In this document: in pieces, positions 1 to 6,801 of the stretch
Layout: each line of letters starts with the position of its first letter
How positions within the stretch are numbered: position 1 is the first letter of the stretch
NCBI GenBank assembly: GCA_900553305.1
Contig: USDI01000066.1
Location: 1 to 10,384, forward strand
DNA length: 10,384 nt
Direction: 5' to 3'
Source: an uncultured Lachnospiraceae bacterium
Lineage (GTDB): Bacteria; Bacillota; Clostridia; Lachnospirales; Lachnospiraceae
Notes under the pieces: generated by a model
What the model was told of the DNA's origin: nothing
The model's input: only the letters and a program-made list of their open reading frames with translations
The model's database searches: none
Program-made: the position numbers and the translations under genes

Positions 1-594
1 CATGGTTCCCAGATACTGTTTTAATTCCTGATGATAAAGCTCGGGCTGGAAAGATCCTTCATAGAAATGCCTGCGCATCAGTCCTTCTGTCGTAAAACGG
101 ATCATTTCCGAAAGCTGTTCCCGGCTTAACCGCTCATCCAGCTCTTCCCCCCTCGCCTGACTTAAAATCTGCGCATATTTCTCACCTAAAATATTCCGCT
201 TGTCCTCGGTTTCTACCAGTACCTCACTGACATTTTCCAGTCTGCTGTTATTCAAAAACAGCATCATACACGGATAATTGCGCATCACCTGCAGCTCTGC
301 TTCTTTGATCTGCTCCACCAGACGGAAATAATCCGTCTCTTCCTTATCGACGCCTGTGGTCAATTCCAGAATCACATAGCGGATGCTGTAATCGTAAATA
401 AACGAATACAGTCCCAGCTTGCTTACAAAATAATGAAACAGTAACATGGCATAGTGTAAAAGACGATGTCCCGCCTCACGGACAATATCATCCGTACTTG
501 CATGTGCATAGCCGTTCATGGCAAACACTTTTAAGGAGGCATTGATCATACGATCCTGCTTCTCCTTCTTCAAATCAAAAAACTTCTCGTTCAT
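1..594 (-). CDS. TetR/AcrR-family transcriptional regulator (C-terminal end cut by window edge)
   Basis: The reading frame starts at the ATG at 594 on the minus strand and stays open to position 1, giving 198 residues. TetR proteins of this type are about 200 residues, so only a few residues are likely missing. The N-terminus (MNEKFFDLKKEKQDRMINAS) followed by a K.FA.NGY..AS.DDIVREAG block at about 21-42 is the typical TetR DNA-binding helix-turn-helix. LLFHYF at 51-56 and the following KLGLYSFIYDYS mark the end of that domain, and the rest is an all-helical putative ligand-binding/dimer domain. Between EAG and LLFHYF there are eight residues (HRLLHYAM) where relatives usually have four (such as ISKG), so the turn and recognition helix look altered. 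The gene is divergent from the membrane protein gene at 854, a common arrangement for a local repressor and its target, though that regulation is inference. The effector is unknown. A GGAAGGG at 606-612 may serve as the ribosome binding site. Confidence 0.9.
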   Translation of the reverse strand, partial: MNEKFFDLKKEKQDRMINASLKVFAMNGYAHASTDDIVREAGHRLLHYAMLLFHYFVSKLGLYSFIYDYSIRYVILELTTGVDKEETDYFRLVEQIKEAELQVMRNYPCMMLFLNNSRLENVSEVLVETEDKRNILGEKYAQILSQARGEELDERLSREQLSEMIRFTTEGLMRRHFYEGSFQPELYHQELKQYLGTM

Positions 595-636
595 ACCCCC
601 TGTATCCCTTCCAATTGACTTTCTTAGTCGAAGAAA

Positions 637-665
637 AATATAACATATTTCTGTCATGGATTCAA
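637..665 (-). promoter_or_regulatory. Predicted sigma-A promoter of the TetR-family gene
   Basis: Read on the minus strand, a -35 hexamer TTGAAT (660-665) is followed by a 17-base spacer and a -10 hexamer TATATT (637-642). Transcription would start near 630, leaving a leader of about 36 bases before the ATG at 594. Spacing is ideal and each hexamer departs from consensus at one or two positions. No experimental support is available. Confidence 0.6.
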
Positions 666-733
666 GATGACCGAAGGTATTAATCCCATAAATCCGGCTG
701 GAAAAATTTATAAATTTTTTTGAAACTGTTTCG

Positions 734-839
734 TATAATTTTCTTTTCTTTTTTCCAAAATAGTATTAAGATATACGTATCGAATAATATATATGATGTT
801 GTAACGATTCAATACCTTCACAGTTACAGTTTGTTACAG
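734..839 (+). promoter_or_regulatory. Leader/promoter region of the acidic membrane protein, with repeated GTTACA motifs
   Basis: This stretch is very AT-rich. A perfect TATAAT hexamer lies at 734-739, but no convincing -35 element sits at the correct distance (711-716 reads TAAATT), so the promoter assignment is weak. Further down, TGTAAC at 800-805 is the reverse complement of GTTACA, which occurs at 823-828 and again at 833-838. The last two copies form a direct repeat GTTACAG with a 10-base period, just upstream of the ribosome binding site AAGGAG at 841-846. They could be regulator half-sites, or could pair in the mRNA as alternative short stems. Confidence 0.35.
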
Positions 840-853
840 AAAGGAGTACGTAT

Positions 854-1342
854 ATGTCCAAGAAATTTGGTAAGTTTTTATTATTTTCTGCTATAGCAGG
901 TGCCGCTGCTTATGGTGCTTATCAGTATCTGCAGAAGAAAGATAAAGCAACTGTTCTTTCCGGTAAGGAAGAGGATGACGATTTTGATGATTTCAGCGAA
1001 GATCTCGATGAAGATCCTGCCTCTTCAAAAGAACGTTCCTATGTTTCCCTGAATCTTAATAAAGCAGAGGCTTTTGCAACCGAAGCTTTCCAGAAAGCCA
1101 AAGAAGTCATTACCGATTCCGTTCAGAAGGTGAAAGAAACCGTGATGGAATCCGCTGAGAAATCCGAAGCAAAACCTGTGGAGGCTGCCAGCGAAGAAGT
1201 GGCTGCGGAGGAATCTGCTAAGGAAACCACTCCCGAAGAAGCTGCTTCCGAAACAGAAGAAGCTCCCGCTCCCGAAGCTCCGGCCGAGGAACCTGCTAAG
1301 GAAAACACCGATTCCGTTACCGAAGAATTTCCTTTGGAATAA
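854..1342 (+). CDS. Acidic single-pass membrane protein, YtxH-like (hypothetical)
   Basis: A 162-residue protein. A short basic N-terminus (MSKKFGK) precedes one hydrophobic helix at about residues 7-26, rich in Ala/Gly with no cysteine lipobox. It therefore looks like a signal anchor and not a cleaved lipoprotein signal. After it come an Asp/Glu run (about 40-55), a probable amphipathic helix with Lys/Glu/Ala repeats (about 68-105), and a low-complexity Glu/Ala/Pro tail expected to be disordered and strongly acidic. The N-terminal pattern resembles YtxH-type general-stress membrane proteins of Firmicutes, but the match is only by eye and no enzymatic motif is seen. The ATG follows AAGGAG by seven bases, so the start is well supported. 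It is monocistronic: a strong hairpin follows 48 bases after the stop, and its divergent neighbour is a TetR-family regulator. A structural or envelope-associated role is possible but unproven. Confidence 0.8.
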   Translation: MSKKFGKFLLFSAIAGAAAYGAYQYLQKKDKATVLSGKEEDDDFDDFSEDLDEDPASSKERSYVSLNLNKAEAFATEAFQKAKEVITDSVQKVKETVMESAEKSEAKPVEAASEEVAAEESAKETTPEEAASETEEAPAPEAPAEEPAKENTDSVTEEFPLE

Positions 1343-1390
1343 GAACGAAAACAGGAATCTTCTCCTGAACATCAATAAATGAGCACTGAA

Positions 1391-1431
1391 AAAGCTGTGT
1401 GGACTCTGCCACACAGCTTTCTGTTTTTCTT
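1391..1431. terminator. Intrinsic terminator between convergent genes, probably bidirectional
   Basis: A perfect 12-bp stem (AAAGCTGTGTGG at 1391-1402 with CCACACAGCTTT at 1409-1420) encloses a 6-base loop and is followed on the plus strand by a T-rich tail (CTGTTTTTCTT). On the minus strand the stem is followed by only a short T run, so termination of the operon ending at 1470 is plausible but weaker there. Confidence 0.85.
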
Positions 1432-1469
1432 ATTTTTTGCTTCTCTTCTGTTGCAGGACTTACCCAATG

Positions 1470-2342
1470 TTACTTTGCGGTCTTTTCCCTGATAAGTGCA
1501 ATCAGTTCGTCCTTCATATCCCTTGCCTTATCCTTAATTCTCGGTGTTGCCGAAGTAGAAGTCAGGATCGTCGCAATCATCTTCGTTGCCACATCATACT
1601 GACCGATATCCATGGCAAGCGCTGCCACCAGATAATCCACGGTCATTTCATCCATACCACACATCGGATAATTGCTCTCGGTCATCCGGGCATTTACGAA
1701 TCCTTCATAGGCATTCTTTAAATATTCCAGCTCCTGCTCCTTAAGCTCCTTTAACCTCGTCGTATCCTCCGGTGCTTCCTTTAAAAGTTCTTCCTTCATG
1801 CAACGTACCAGCCAGCCGCATTTCAGACAGATGTAAGCCTTTTCACTTGCTTTGGCATGCTTTACAATCGCATTTAAAAGGCACATCTTGTTGCGTTCGA
1901 GCGCTTCTTCCAGGGTATAGGTTTCCTTTTCTTCCGCTTTCCCCTGATAGGAGCTTGAAATATTCTCACGGATTGCTTTGGCCTGTGACGGTGCCAGTGC
2001 TCCGAAATATCTGCCCAGAGCTGCGTATCCGCATTTCGGGCACACGATTGCCTCATACTTTAACGGTTCAATGTCATCGTGAACCGGTCTTAAATCCCGG
2101 TCCATATGAACCAGTCTGGCACGATTGGCTTTTACAGTGATATCTTTAAACTTTGTTGCACATACCGGACAGTCGTAGGTTTTGGAAAACAGATAGTCCT
2201 TTTCTTTATCCTGCGGCACCTCTTCCTCTTTTACTTCTTCCCTTTTTACTTCCTGTTCCTTTTCTTTTTCTTCTTCATACAAGTTCAGATTGTCCAGATT
2301 TTTTAATCCAAGTTTTTCTAATCCTGCCAATAATCCTGCCAT
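1470..2342 (-). CDS. DUF2225 family protein
   Basis: A 290-residue soluble protein of unknown function. The N-terminus (1-20) is followed by a Lys/Glu/Val low-complexity linker (about 22-48). Next is the conserved DUF2225 part: CPVC (Cys58, Cys61) and VCPKCGYA (Cys101, Cys104) can form a four-cysteine metal site, probably zinc. The remainder is helical and resembles the repeat-rich C-terminus of this family. A further CxxC pair (CLKC, Cys172 and Cys175) lies in a helix where I do not expect a metal ligand. DUF2225 proteins are widespread in Firmicutes without an assigned reaction. The gene starts 26 bases after glnS and should be the last gene of the operon. The ribosome binding site is poor: AGGAAAG lies about 14-15 bases upstream of the ATG, so expression may depend partly on translation of glnS. 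Confidence 0.85.
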   Translation of the reverse strand: MAGLLAGLEKLGLKNLDNLNLYEEEKEKEQEVKREEVKEEEVPQDKEKDYLFSKTYDCPVCATKFKDITVKANRARLVHMDRDLRPVHDDIEPLKYEAIVCPKCGYAALGRYFGALAPSQAKAIRENISSSYQGKAEEKETYTLEEALERNKMCLLNAIVKHAKASEKAYICLKCGWLVRCMKEELLKEAPEDTTRLKELKEQELEYLKNAYEGFVNARMTESNYPMCGMDEMTVDYLVAALAMDIGQYDVATKMIATILTSTSATPRIKDKARDMKDELIALIREKTAK

Positions 2343-2368
2343 AATTTACTCACTTTCTTTCCTGTTCT

Positions 2369-4021
2369 TTATGCCTTAGGTAACACATATGAACTCTTTA
2401 ATGATACTACACGGTTAAATACCGGCTTTCCTTCCGTGGAATCTTTATAATCCACACAGAAAAACCCCTGCCTTACGAACTGGAAGCTTTCATATGCTTT
2501 TGCACCTGCAAGTACCGGCTCCACATAACAATTCTCTAAAGTGGTAAGGGAATTGGGATTGAGGTTCAGACTTCCGTCCTCCTCATTATATACACCCTTT
2601 TCTTCGTCAATGATATTCTCATACAAACGAACAGTAGCCTTCACTGCTTCCTTAGCAGATACCCAGTGAATCGTTCCCTTGACCTTACGGTCTGCATTAC
2701 CGCCCTTGGTAGCCGGATCATAGGTACAATGTACTTCGATTACATTGCCGTCCTCATCCTTCACACAGCCGGTACAGGTTACGAAATAAGCATTCATCAG
2801 ACGTACTTCATTTCCGGGGAAAAGACGAAAATACTTCTTCGGCGGCTCTTCCATGAAATCTTCACGTTCAATGTATAATTCCCTGCCAAAAGGCACCTTA
2901 CGGCTTCCCAGGGATTCATTTTCAAGGTTGTTTGCAATCTCCAGCCATTCCGTCTGATCTTCCGGGTAATTGTCAATGACAAGCTTTACGGGATCCAGAA
3001 CGGCCATCACACGGGGACGCTTCAGTTTCAGGTCCTCACGGATACAGTATTCAAGCATCGCATAGTCTGCGGAAGCATTTGCCTTGGAAACGCCACACAG
3101 CTCTACGAAACGTTTAATGGATTCCGGGGTAAAGCCTCTGCGGCGAAGGGCTGCGATGGATACCAGTCTCGGATCATCCCATCCGTCTACAATGCCATCT
3201 TCCACCAGCTTCTTGATGTAACGCTTTCCGGTAACCACATTTGTAAGATACATCTTCGCAAACTCAATCTGCTTGGGCGGATGCGGGTATTCCAGTTCAC
3301 GTACCACCCAGTCATATAGAGGCCTATGATCCTCGAATTCCAGTGTACAGATGGAATGGGTAATTCCTTCAATTGCATCCTCGATCGGGTGGGCGAAGTC
3401 GTACATGGGGTAAATGCACCAACGGTCTCCGGTGTTGTGATGTGTCATATGAGCCACACGGTAGATAATCGGATCCCTCATGTTCATATTGGGAGATGCC
3501 ATATCAATCTTCGCACGAAGGGTCTTCTCACCGTCGGCATATTCGCCGTTCTTCATCTTTTCAAATAAGGCAAGGTTCTCCTCCACGCTGCGGTTCCGGC
3601 TGGGATCTTCCTTACCCGGCTCTGTCAGCGTTCCACGGTATTCTCTCATTTCATCTGCCGTCAGATCGGACACATAAGCCTTTCCCTTCCTGATCAGCTT
3701 TACGGCACCCTCATACATCTGGTCGAAATAGTTGGATGCAAAGAACAGACGATCCTCCCAGTCTGCGCCAAGCCACTTGATATCTGCAAGAATGGATTCC
3801 ACGAATTCGGATTTTTCTTTGGTCGGATTGGTATCGTCAAACCGCATGTTAAACTTGCCGCCGTATTCCTGTGCCAGACCGTAGTTTAATAAGATACTCT
3901 TCGCGTGTCCGATATGAAGATATCCGTTCGGTTCGGGTGGAAATCTGGTGTGTACATTGTCGTATACGCCTTCTGCTAAATCTTTGTCAATGATCTGTTC
4001 AATAAAATTCTTGGATTCCAT
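2369..4021 (-). CDS. glnS: Glutaminyl-tRNA synthetase
   Basis: A 550-residue class Ic aminoacyl-tRNA synthetase that joins glutamine to tRNA-Gln using ATP in the cytoplasm. The family's usual length is about 550 residues, so the gene is intact. The nucleotide-binding motif FPPEPNGYLHIGH is at 27-39 and the FDDTNP motif at 61-66. The KMSKS-equivalent loop reads VTGKR at 263-267, where E. coli GlnRS has MSKR, followed by the GlnRS-typical VDGWDDPR. The LRRRGFTPE block and a two-barrel anticodon-binding C-terminal half follow (from about 345). The ATG is preceded by GAGGAGG (4029-4035) with a 7-base spacer. It sits 38 bases downstream of the cyclic-di-GMP gene, too little room for a T-box leader, so it is probably transcribed from the operon promoter. 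Many Firmicutes lack GlnRS and use the GatCAB route. Its presence is known in Clostridia and is usually attributed to horizontal acquisition. Confidence 0.97.
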   Translation of the reverse strand: MESKNFIEQIIDKDLAEGVYDNVHTRFPPEPNGYLHIGHAKSILLNYGLAQEYGGKFNMRFDDTNPTKEKSEFVESILADIKWLGADWEDRLFFASNYFDQMYEGAVKLIRKGKAYVSDLTADEMREYRGTLTEPGKEDPSRNRSVEENLALFEKMKNGEYADGEKTLRAKIDMASPNMNMRDPIIYRVAHMTHHNTGDRWCIYPMYDFAHPIEDAIEGITHSICTLEFEDHRPLYDWVVRELEYPHPPKQIEFAKMYLTNVVTGKRYIKKLVEDGIVDGWDDPRLVSIAALRRRGFTPESIKRFVELCGVSKANASADYAMLEYCIREDLKLKRPRVMAVLDPVKLVIDNYPEDQTEWLEIANNLENESLGSRKVPFGRELYIEREDFMEEPPKKYFRLFPGNEVRLMNAYFVTCTGCVKDEDGNVIEVHCTYDPATKGGNADRKVKGTIHWVSAKEAVKATVRLYENIIDEEKGVYNEEDGSLNLNPNSLTTLENCYVEPVLAGAKAYESFQFVRQGFFCVDYKDSTEGKPVFNRVVSLKSSYVLPKA

Positions 4022-4059
4022 TCTTTTTCCTCCTCATCGATCCTTACTGCCATGCCCTC

Positions 4060-6801
4060 TTACGAGGTCATCTTCGGCAGATATTTTTCTTCAAACTGCT
4101 TTCTTGGCATCGGGCGGTCGAAATAATAGCCCTGCACCAGATCTACACACATATTCTTTAAAATATCAAACTGTACCTTCGTTTCCACGCCTTCCACACA
4201 AAGGTTCACACCCAGTGCCTCGGCAAGCTCTCCTACCATCCGCACAAAGGACTTCGCATAAGAGTCCTTATCCAGATCCTTGATAAAGCTCTGATCCACC
4301 TTGATGACATCAAACGGAATCTCGCGGATATGATTAAGTGACGAATATCCTGTTCCAAAATCGTCCAGTGCAATCCGCACACCAAGATCCTTGATCTTTG
4401 CTAAAATCTTCTTCATACGATCCATATCATCAATGGCAAGGCTCTCTGTTACCTCCAGTGTCAAATTGTGCGGCGAAAGTCCGGTATCCTTTAATGCATT
4501 CTGTACAATCTCCACAATATCTGTCTGCAGAAGCTGTACCACCGAAAGATTCACGTTCACGCGATGATTCGGATAGCCGTGCGTATTCCAGCTATGACAG
4601 ATCTTACAGGACTCATATAACACATAGTTGCCGATAGGATTAATCAGCCCCAGATACTCTGCGAGTGGAATAAATTCCGAAGGTGGTATAGAGCCAAGCT
4701 CCGAGCAGTTCCAGCGGATTAACGCCTCTGCTCCGGTACATGGGAAGCCTTCCTTCGTAATATCCACGATCGGCTGGAAATAAATCTCAAATTCCTTAAA
4801 GCTATCTGCCGTTGCCTCACGCATATTCTTTTCCATATCAAGCCGCTTTCCGGATCTTGCCGCAAAGCATTCCTCATAATAGGCAATCCGGTTCTTGCCG
4901 CCCTTCTTGGCCTCATACATGGCAATATCCGCCATCTTAATGAGATCATGCACATTGGCATCCTCTCCGGGAAATTCCACAATTCCCATACTCATCGTAC
5001 AGTAATAATCGGAGTCCCGTAAAAACCACGGCTTTAAGAAAATATCTTTAATATTGGTAATAATCTGTTCCCGTTTCTCATAAACTGCCGGTGAGAGGAT
5101 AATTACAAACTCATCCCCTCCCATGCGGTAGCAGGTATCCTCAATTCCTTCAATCCGCTGCAGGCTGTGGGAAATTGCTTTTAACAGGACATCGCCATAC
5201 TGATGTCCCAGTCCGTCATTGATATGCTTAAAATCATCCAGATCAATGTACAACAGTAAGCCCTTATCCTTCGTCTTCTTCGCCAGATCAATGAACTTCG
5301 CCAGATCACGCTCACAGCACATCCGGTTATACAAGCCGGTAAGGAAATCGGTATACGCCTGCTGTTCAATCTTTCTCTGATAAATTTTCTTATCGGTAAT
5401 ATCATAGAGTGCACACAAAAGTACCGGACTTCCGTCTACCCACGGCATTCTGGTGTAGTACAGATCATACCAGCGGTCTCTTTTGGTATAGTAAATCTCA
5501 CAGACTCCCTTGTCACTTTCGATACTGTGTTCAAAAATGTCCTGAATCATCTGCCTCTTTAATTCCAACTCAAAGGTCCGCCTCATATTACTGTTCGCAA
5601 ACAGGATCTTCCCTGTGTTGAGATCCCGGACATAAACAGCACTTCCGACATTATCCAGAATTCTTTCTAAGGATGCATACGAGCTTGCCAGTGAATTCTT
5701 CTGAATCCGGCGTGTCAGAATACTCTGCAGAATCTTCACCGAGTCATTGATGAATTTTACTTCCTCGATCTGCCATACCCTGCTGCCACTGCAGTCCCCA
5801 AAGCATACATACATCCCCGGTGTATGATTGACCATTACCGGAATCACAATGGCTGCCTTAAGTCCGATTGCTTCCAATTCCTTCCGTTCCTGTGCACTTG
5901 CAAGGGAGCTTCCTGACAAAACAACCGTTTTGTCCGTTTTCAAAATTTCCGGCAGCTGAAAGCTTCCATCCTGCGGAACCTGAACATTGCTAATCCCTTT
6001 TCCCCAGAATGCAACTACCTCTACCCGTTCCGGTTCCTGTTTGATCTTATAAACGGCTCCGCCGGAAATACATAAAAACCGTGACACAATCTCAATAAGA
6101 TTCGTAATCACTGTTTCGATGGCATCTTCACTTTCCAGTAACTGCACTACATCGGTAAGTGCCTCTGTCCGGTGAAGACTCACACTCATCTCCTTTTCCG
6201 AACTGCGGCTCCTGCGGCATTCCGCCTGCGCAGTCATGATGGACATCCGGTATCCAAGCAATACATTGGTAAAGTCACGCAGCGCATCCACCGCATGAAT
6301 AAACTGTGCCTCCGTAAGCATCGTATGAAATCCTTCAAGCGGAGGGTTTTCATAATCTCCGGCATCATATCCATCCACTAAAACACCATAAGCCAGCCAA
6401 TTCAAGACCGGTTTTCCCTGCAGTTTGGCAGAAATGACTGCCACGCGCAGATTGGGATACGCCGTTGTCTCAATTGCCTGGTCTTCTAATGTACTATCGG
6501 ATACACGGAGCAGCATATCCTGATACTGCTCCGCATCAATCATCTGTTCAATTATTGCGGTTTCATCCGCCTTCCCGCTAAAGGAAGTAAGCTGGACACC
6601 TTTACCATCCAAACAGCACAGAAACACATTTGCAACATCACTGAAATGCTTCTGCCATTTTTCCAATTGTTTTTCATCTATAAAGGACTGCACAATGGCT
6701 GCTGCATCCTGCCCTAAAATATTCTCATCATAATTACTCACTGATAAAGAACCCCCTGCTTCCCATAAAGCCCTGGGATAGTATAGTTCTATTCTATTCA
6801 T
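4060..6801 (-). CDS. Multidomain cyclic-di-GMP enzyme: N-terminal sensory region-GAF-PAS-GGDEF-EAL
   Basis: A 913-residue cytoplasmic protein with no membrane segment. Residues about 30-190 form a sensory-looking domain with a faint resemblance to PocR-type ligand domains (tentative). A GAF domain spans about 210-365 and a PAS domain about 372-475. The diguanylate cyclase domain (about 480-645) has the catalytic GGDEF at 561-565 and the upstream DLDDFKHIND motif. The EAL phosphodiesterase domain (about 655-905) keeps its usual residues: AEALIRW (Glu692), Asn751, the EVTES glutamate (Glu783), DDFGTGYSSL (Asp813, Asp814), KVD (Lys834, Asp836), Glu870 and Gln890. Both activities are therefore plausible. 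The RxxD product-inhibition site is missing: the four residues before the final TCYRM-GGDEF are GIED. The start ATG overlaps the end of guaB by eight bases (ATGAATAG), and no clear ribosome binding site precedes it, so translation is probably coupled to guaB. Confidence 0.93.
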   Translation of the reverse strand: MNRIELYYPRALWEAGGSLSVSNYDENILGQDAAAIVQSFIDEKQLEKWQKHFSDVANVFLCCLDGKGVQLTSFSGKADETAIIEQMIDAEQYQDMLLRVSDSTLEDQAIETTAYPNLRVAVISAKLQGKPVLNWLAYGVLVDGYDAGDYENPPLEGFHTMLTEAQFIHAVDALRDFTNVLLGYRMSIMTAQAECRRSRSSEKEMSVSLHRTEALTDVVQLLESEDAIETVITNLIEIVSRFLCISGGAVYKIKQEPERVEVVAFWGKGISNVQVPQDGSFQLPEILKTDKTVVLSGSSLASAQERKELEAIGLKAAIVIPVMVNHTPGMYVCFGDCSGSRVWQIEEVKFINDSVKILQSILTRRIQKNSLASSYASLERILDNVGSAVYVRDLNTGKILFANSNMRRTFELELKRQMIQDIFEHSIESDKGVCEIYYTKRDRWYDLYYTRMPWVDGSPVLLCALYDITDKKIYQRKIEQQAYTDFLTGLYNRMCCERDLAKFIDLAKKTKDKGLLLYIDLDDFKHINDGLGHQYGDVLLKAISHSLQRIEGIEDTCYRMGGDEFVIILSPAVYEKREQIITNIKDIFLKPWFLRDSDYYCTMSMGIVEFPGEDANVHDLIKMADIAMYEAKKGGKNRIAYYEECFAARSGKRLDMEKNMREATADSFKEFEIYFQPIVDITKEGFPCTGAEALIRWNCSELGSIPPSEFIPLAEYLGLINPIGNYVLYESCKICHSWNTHGYPNHRVNVNLSVVQLLQTDIVEIVQNALKDTGLSPHNLTLEVTESLAIDDMDRMKKILAKIKDLGVRIALDDFGTGYSSLNHIREIPFDVIKVDQSFIKDLDKDSYAKSFVRMVGELAEALGVNLCVEGVETKVQFDILKNMCVDLVQGYYFDRPMPRKQFEEKYLPKMTS

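Noticed and set aside
1025..1414. Open frame of 129 codons on the minus strand, opposite the acidic membrane protein
   Set aside because: Its Phe/Gly/Ser-rich translation mirrors the Glu/Ala/Lys repeats of the real gene, and it runs through the terminator hairpin.
4022..4059. T-box leader controlling glnS
   Set aside because: Only 38 bases separate glnS from the previous gene, far less than a T-box needs.
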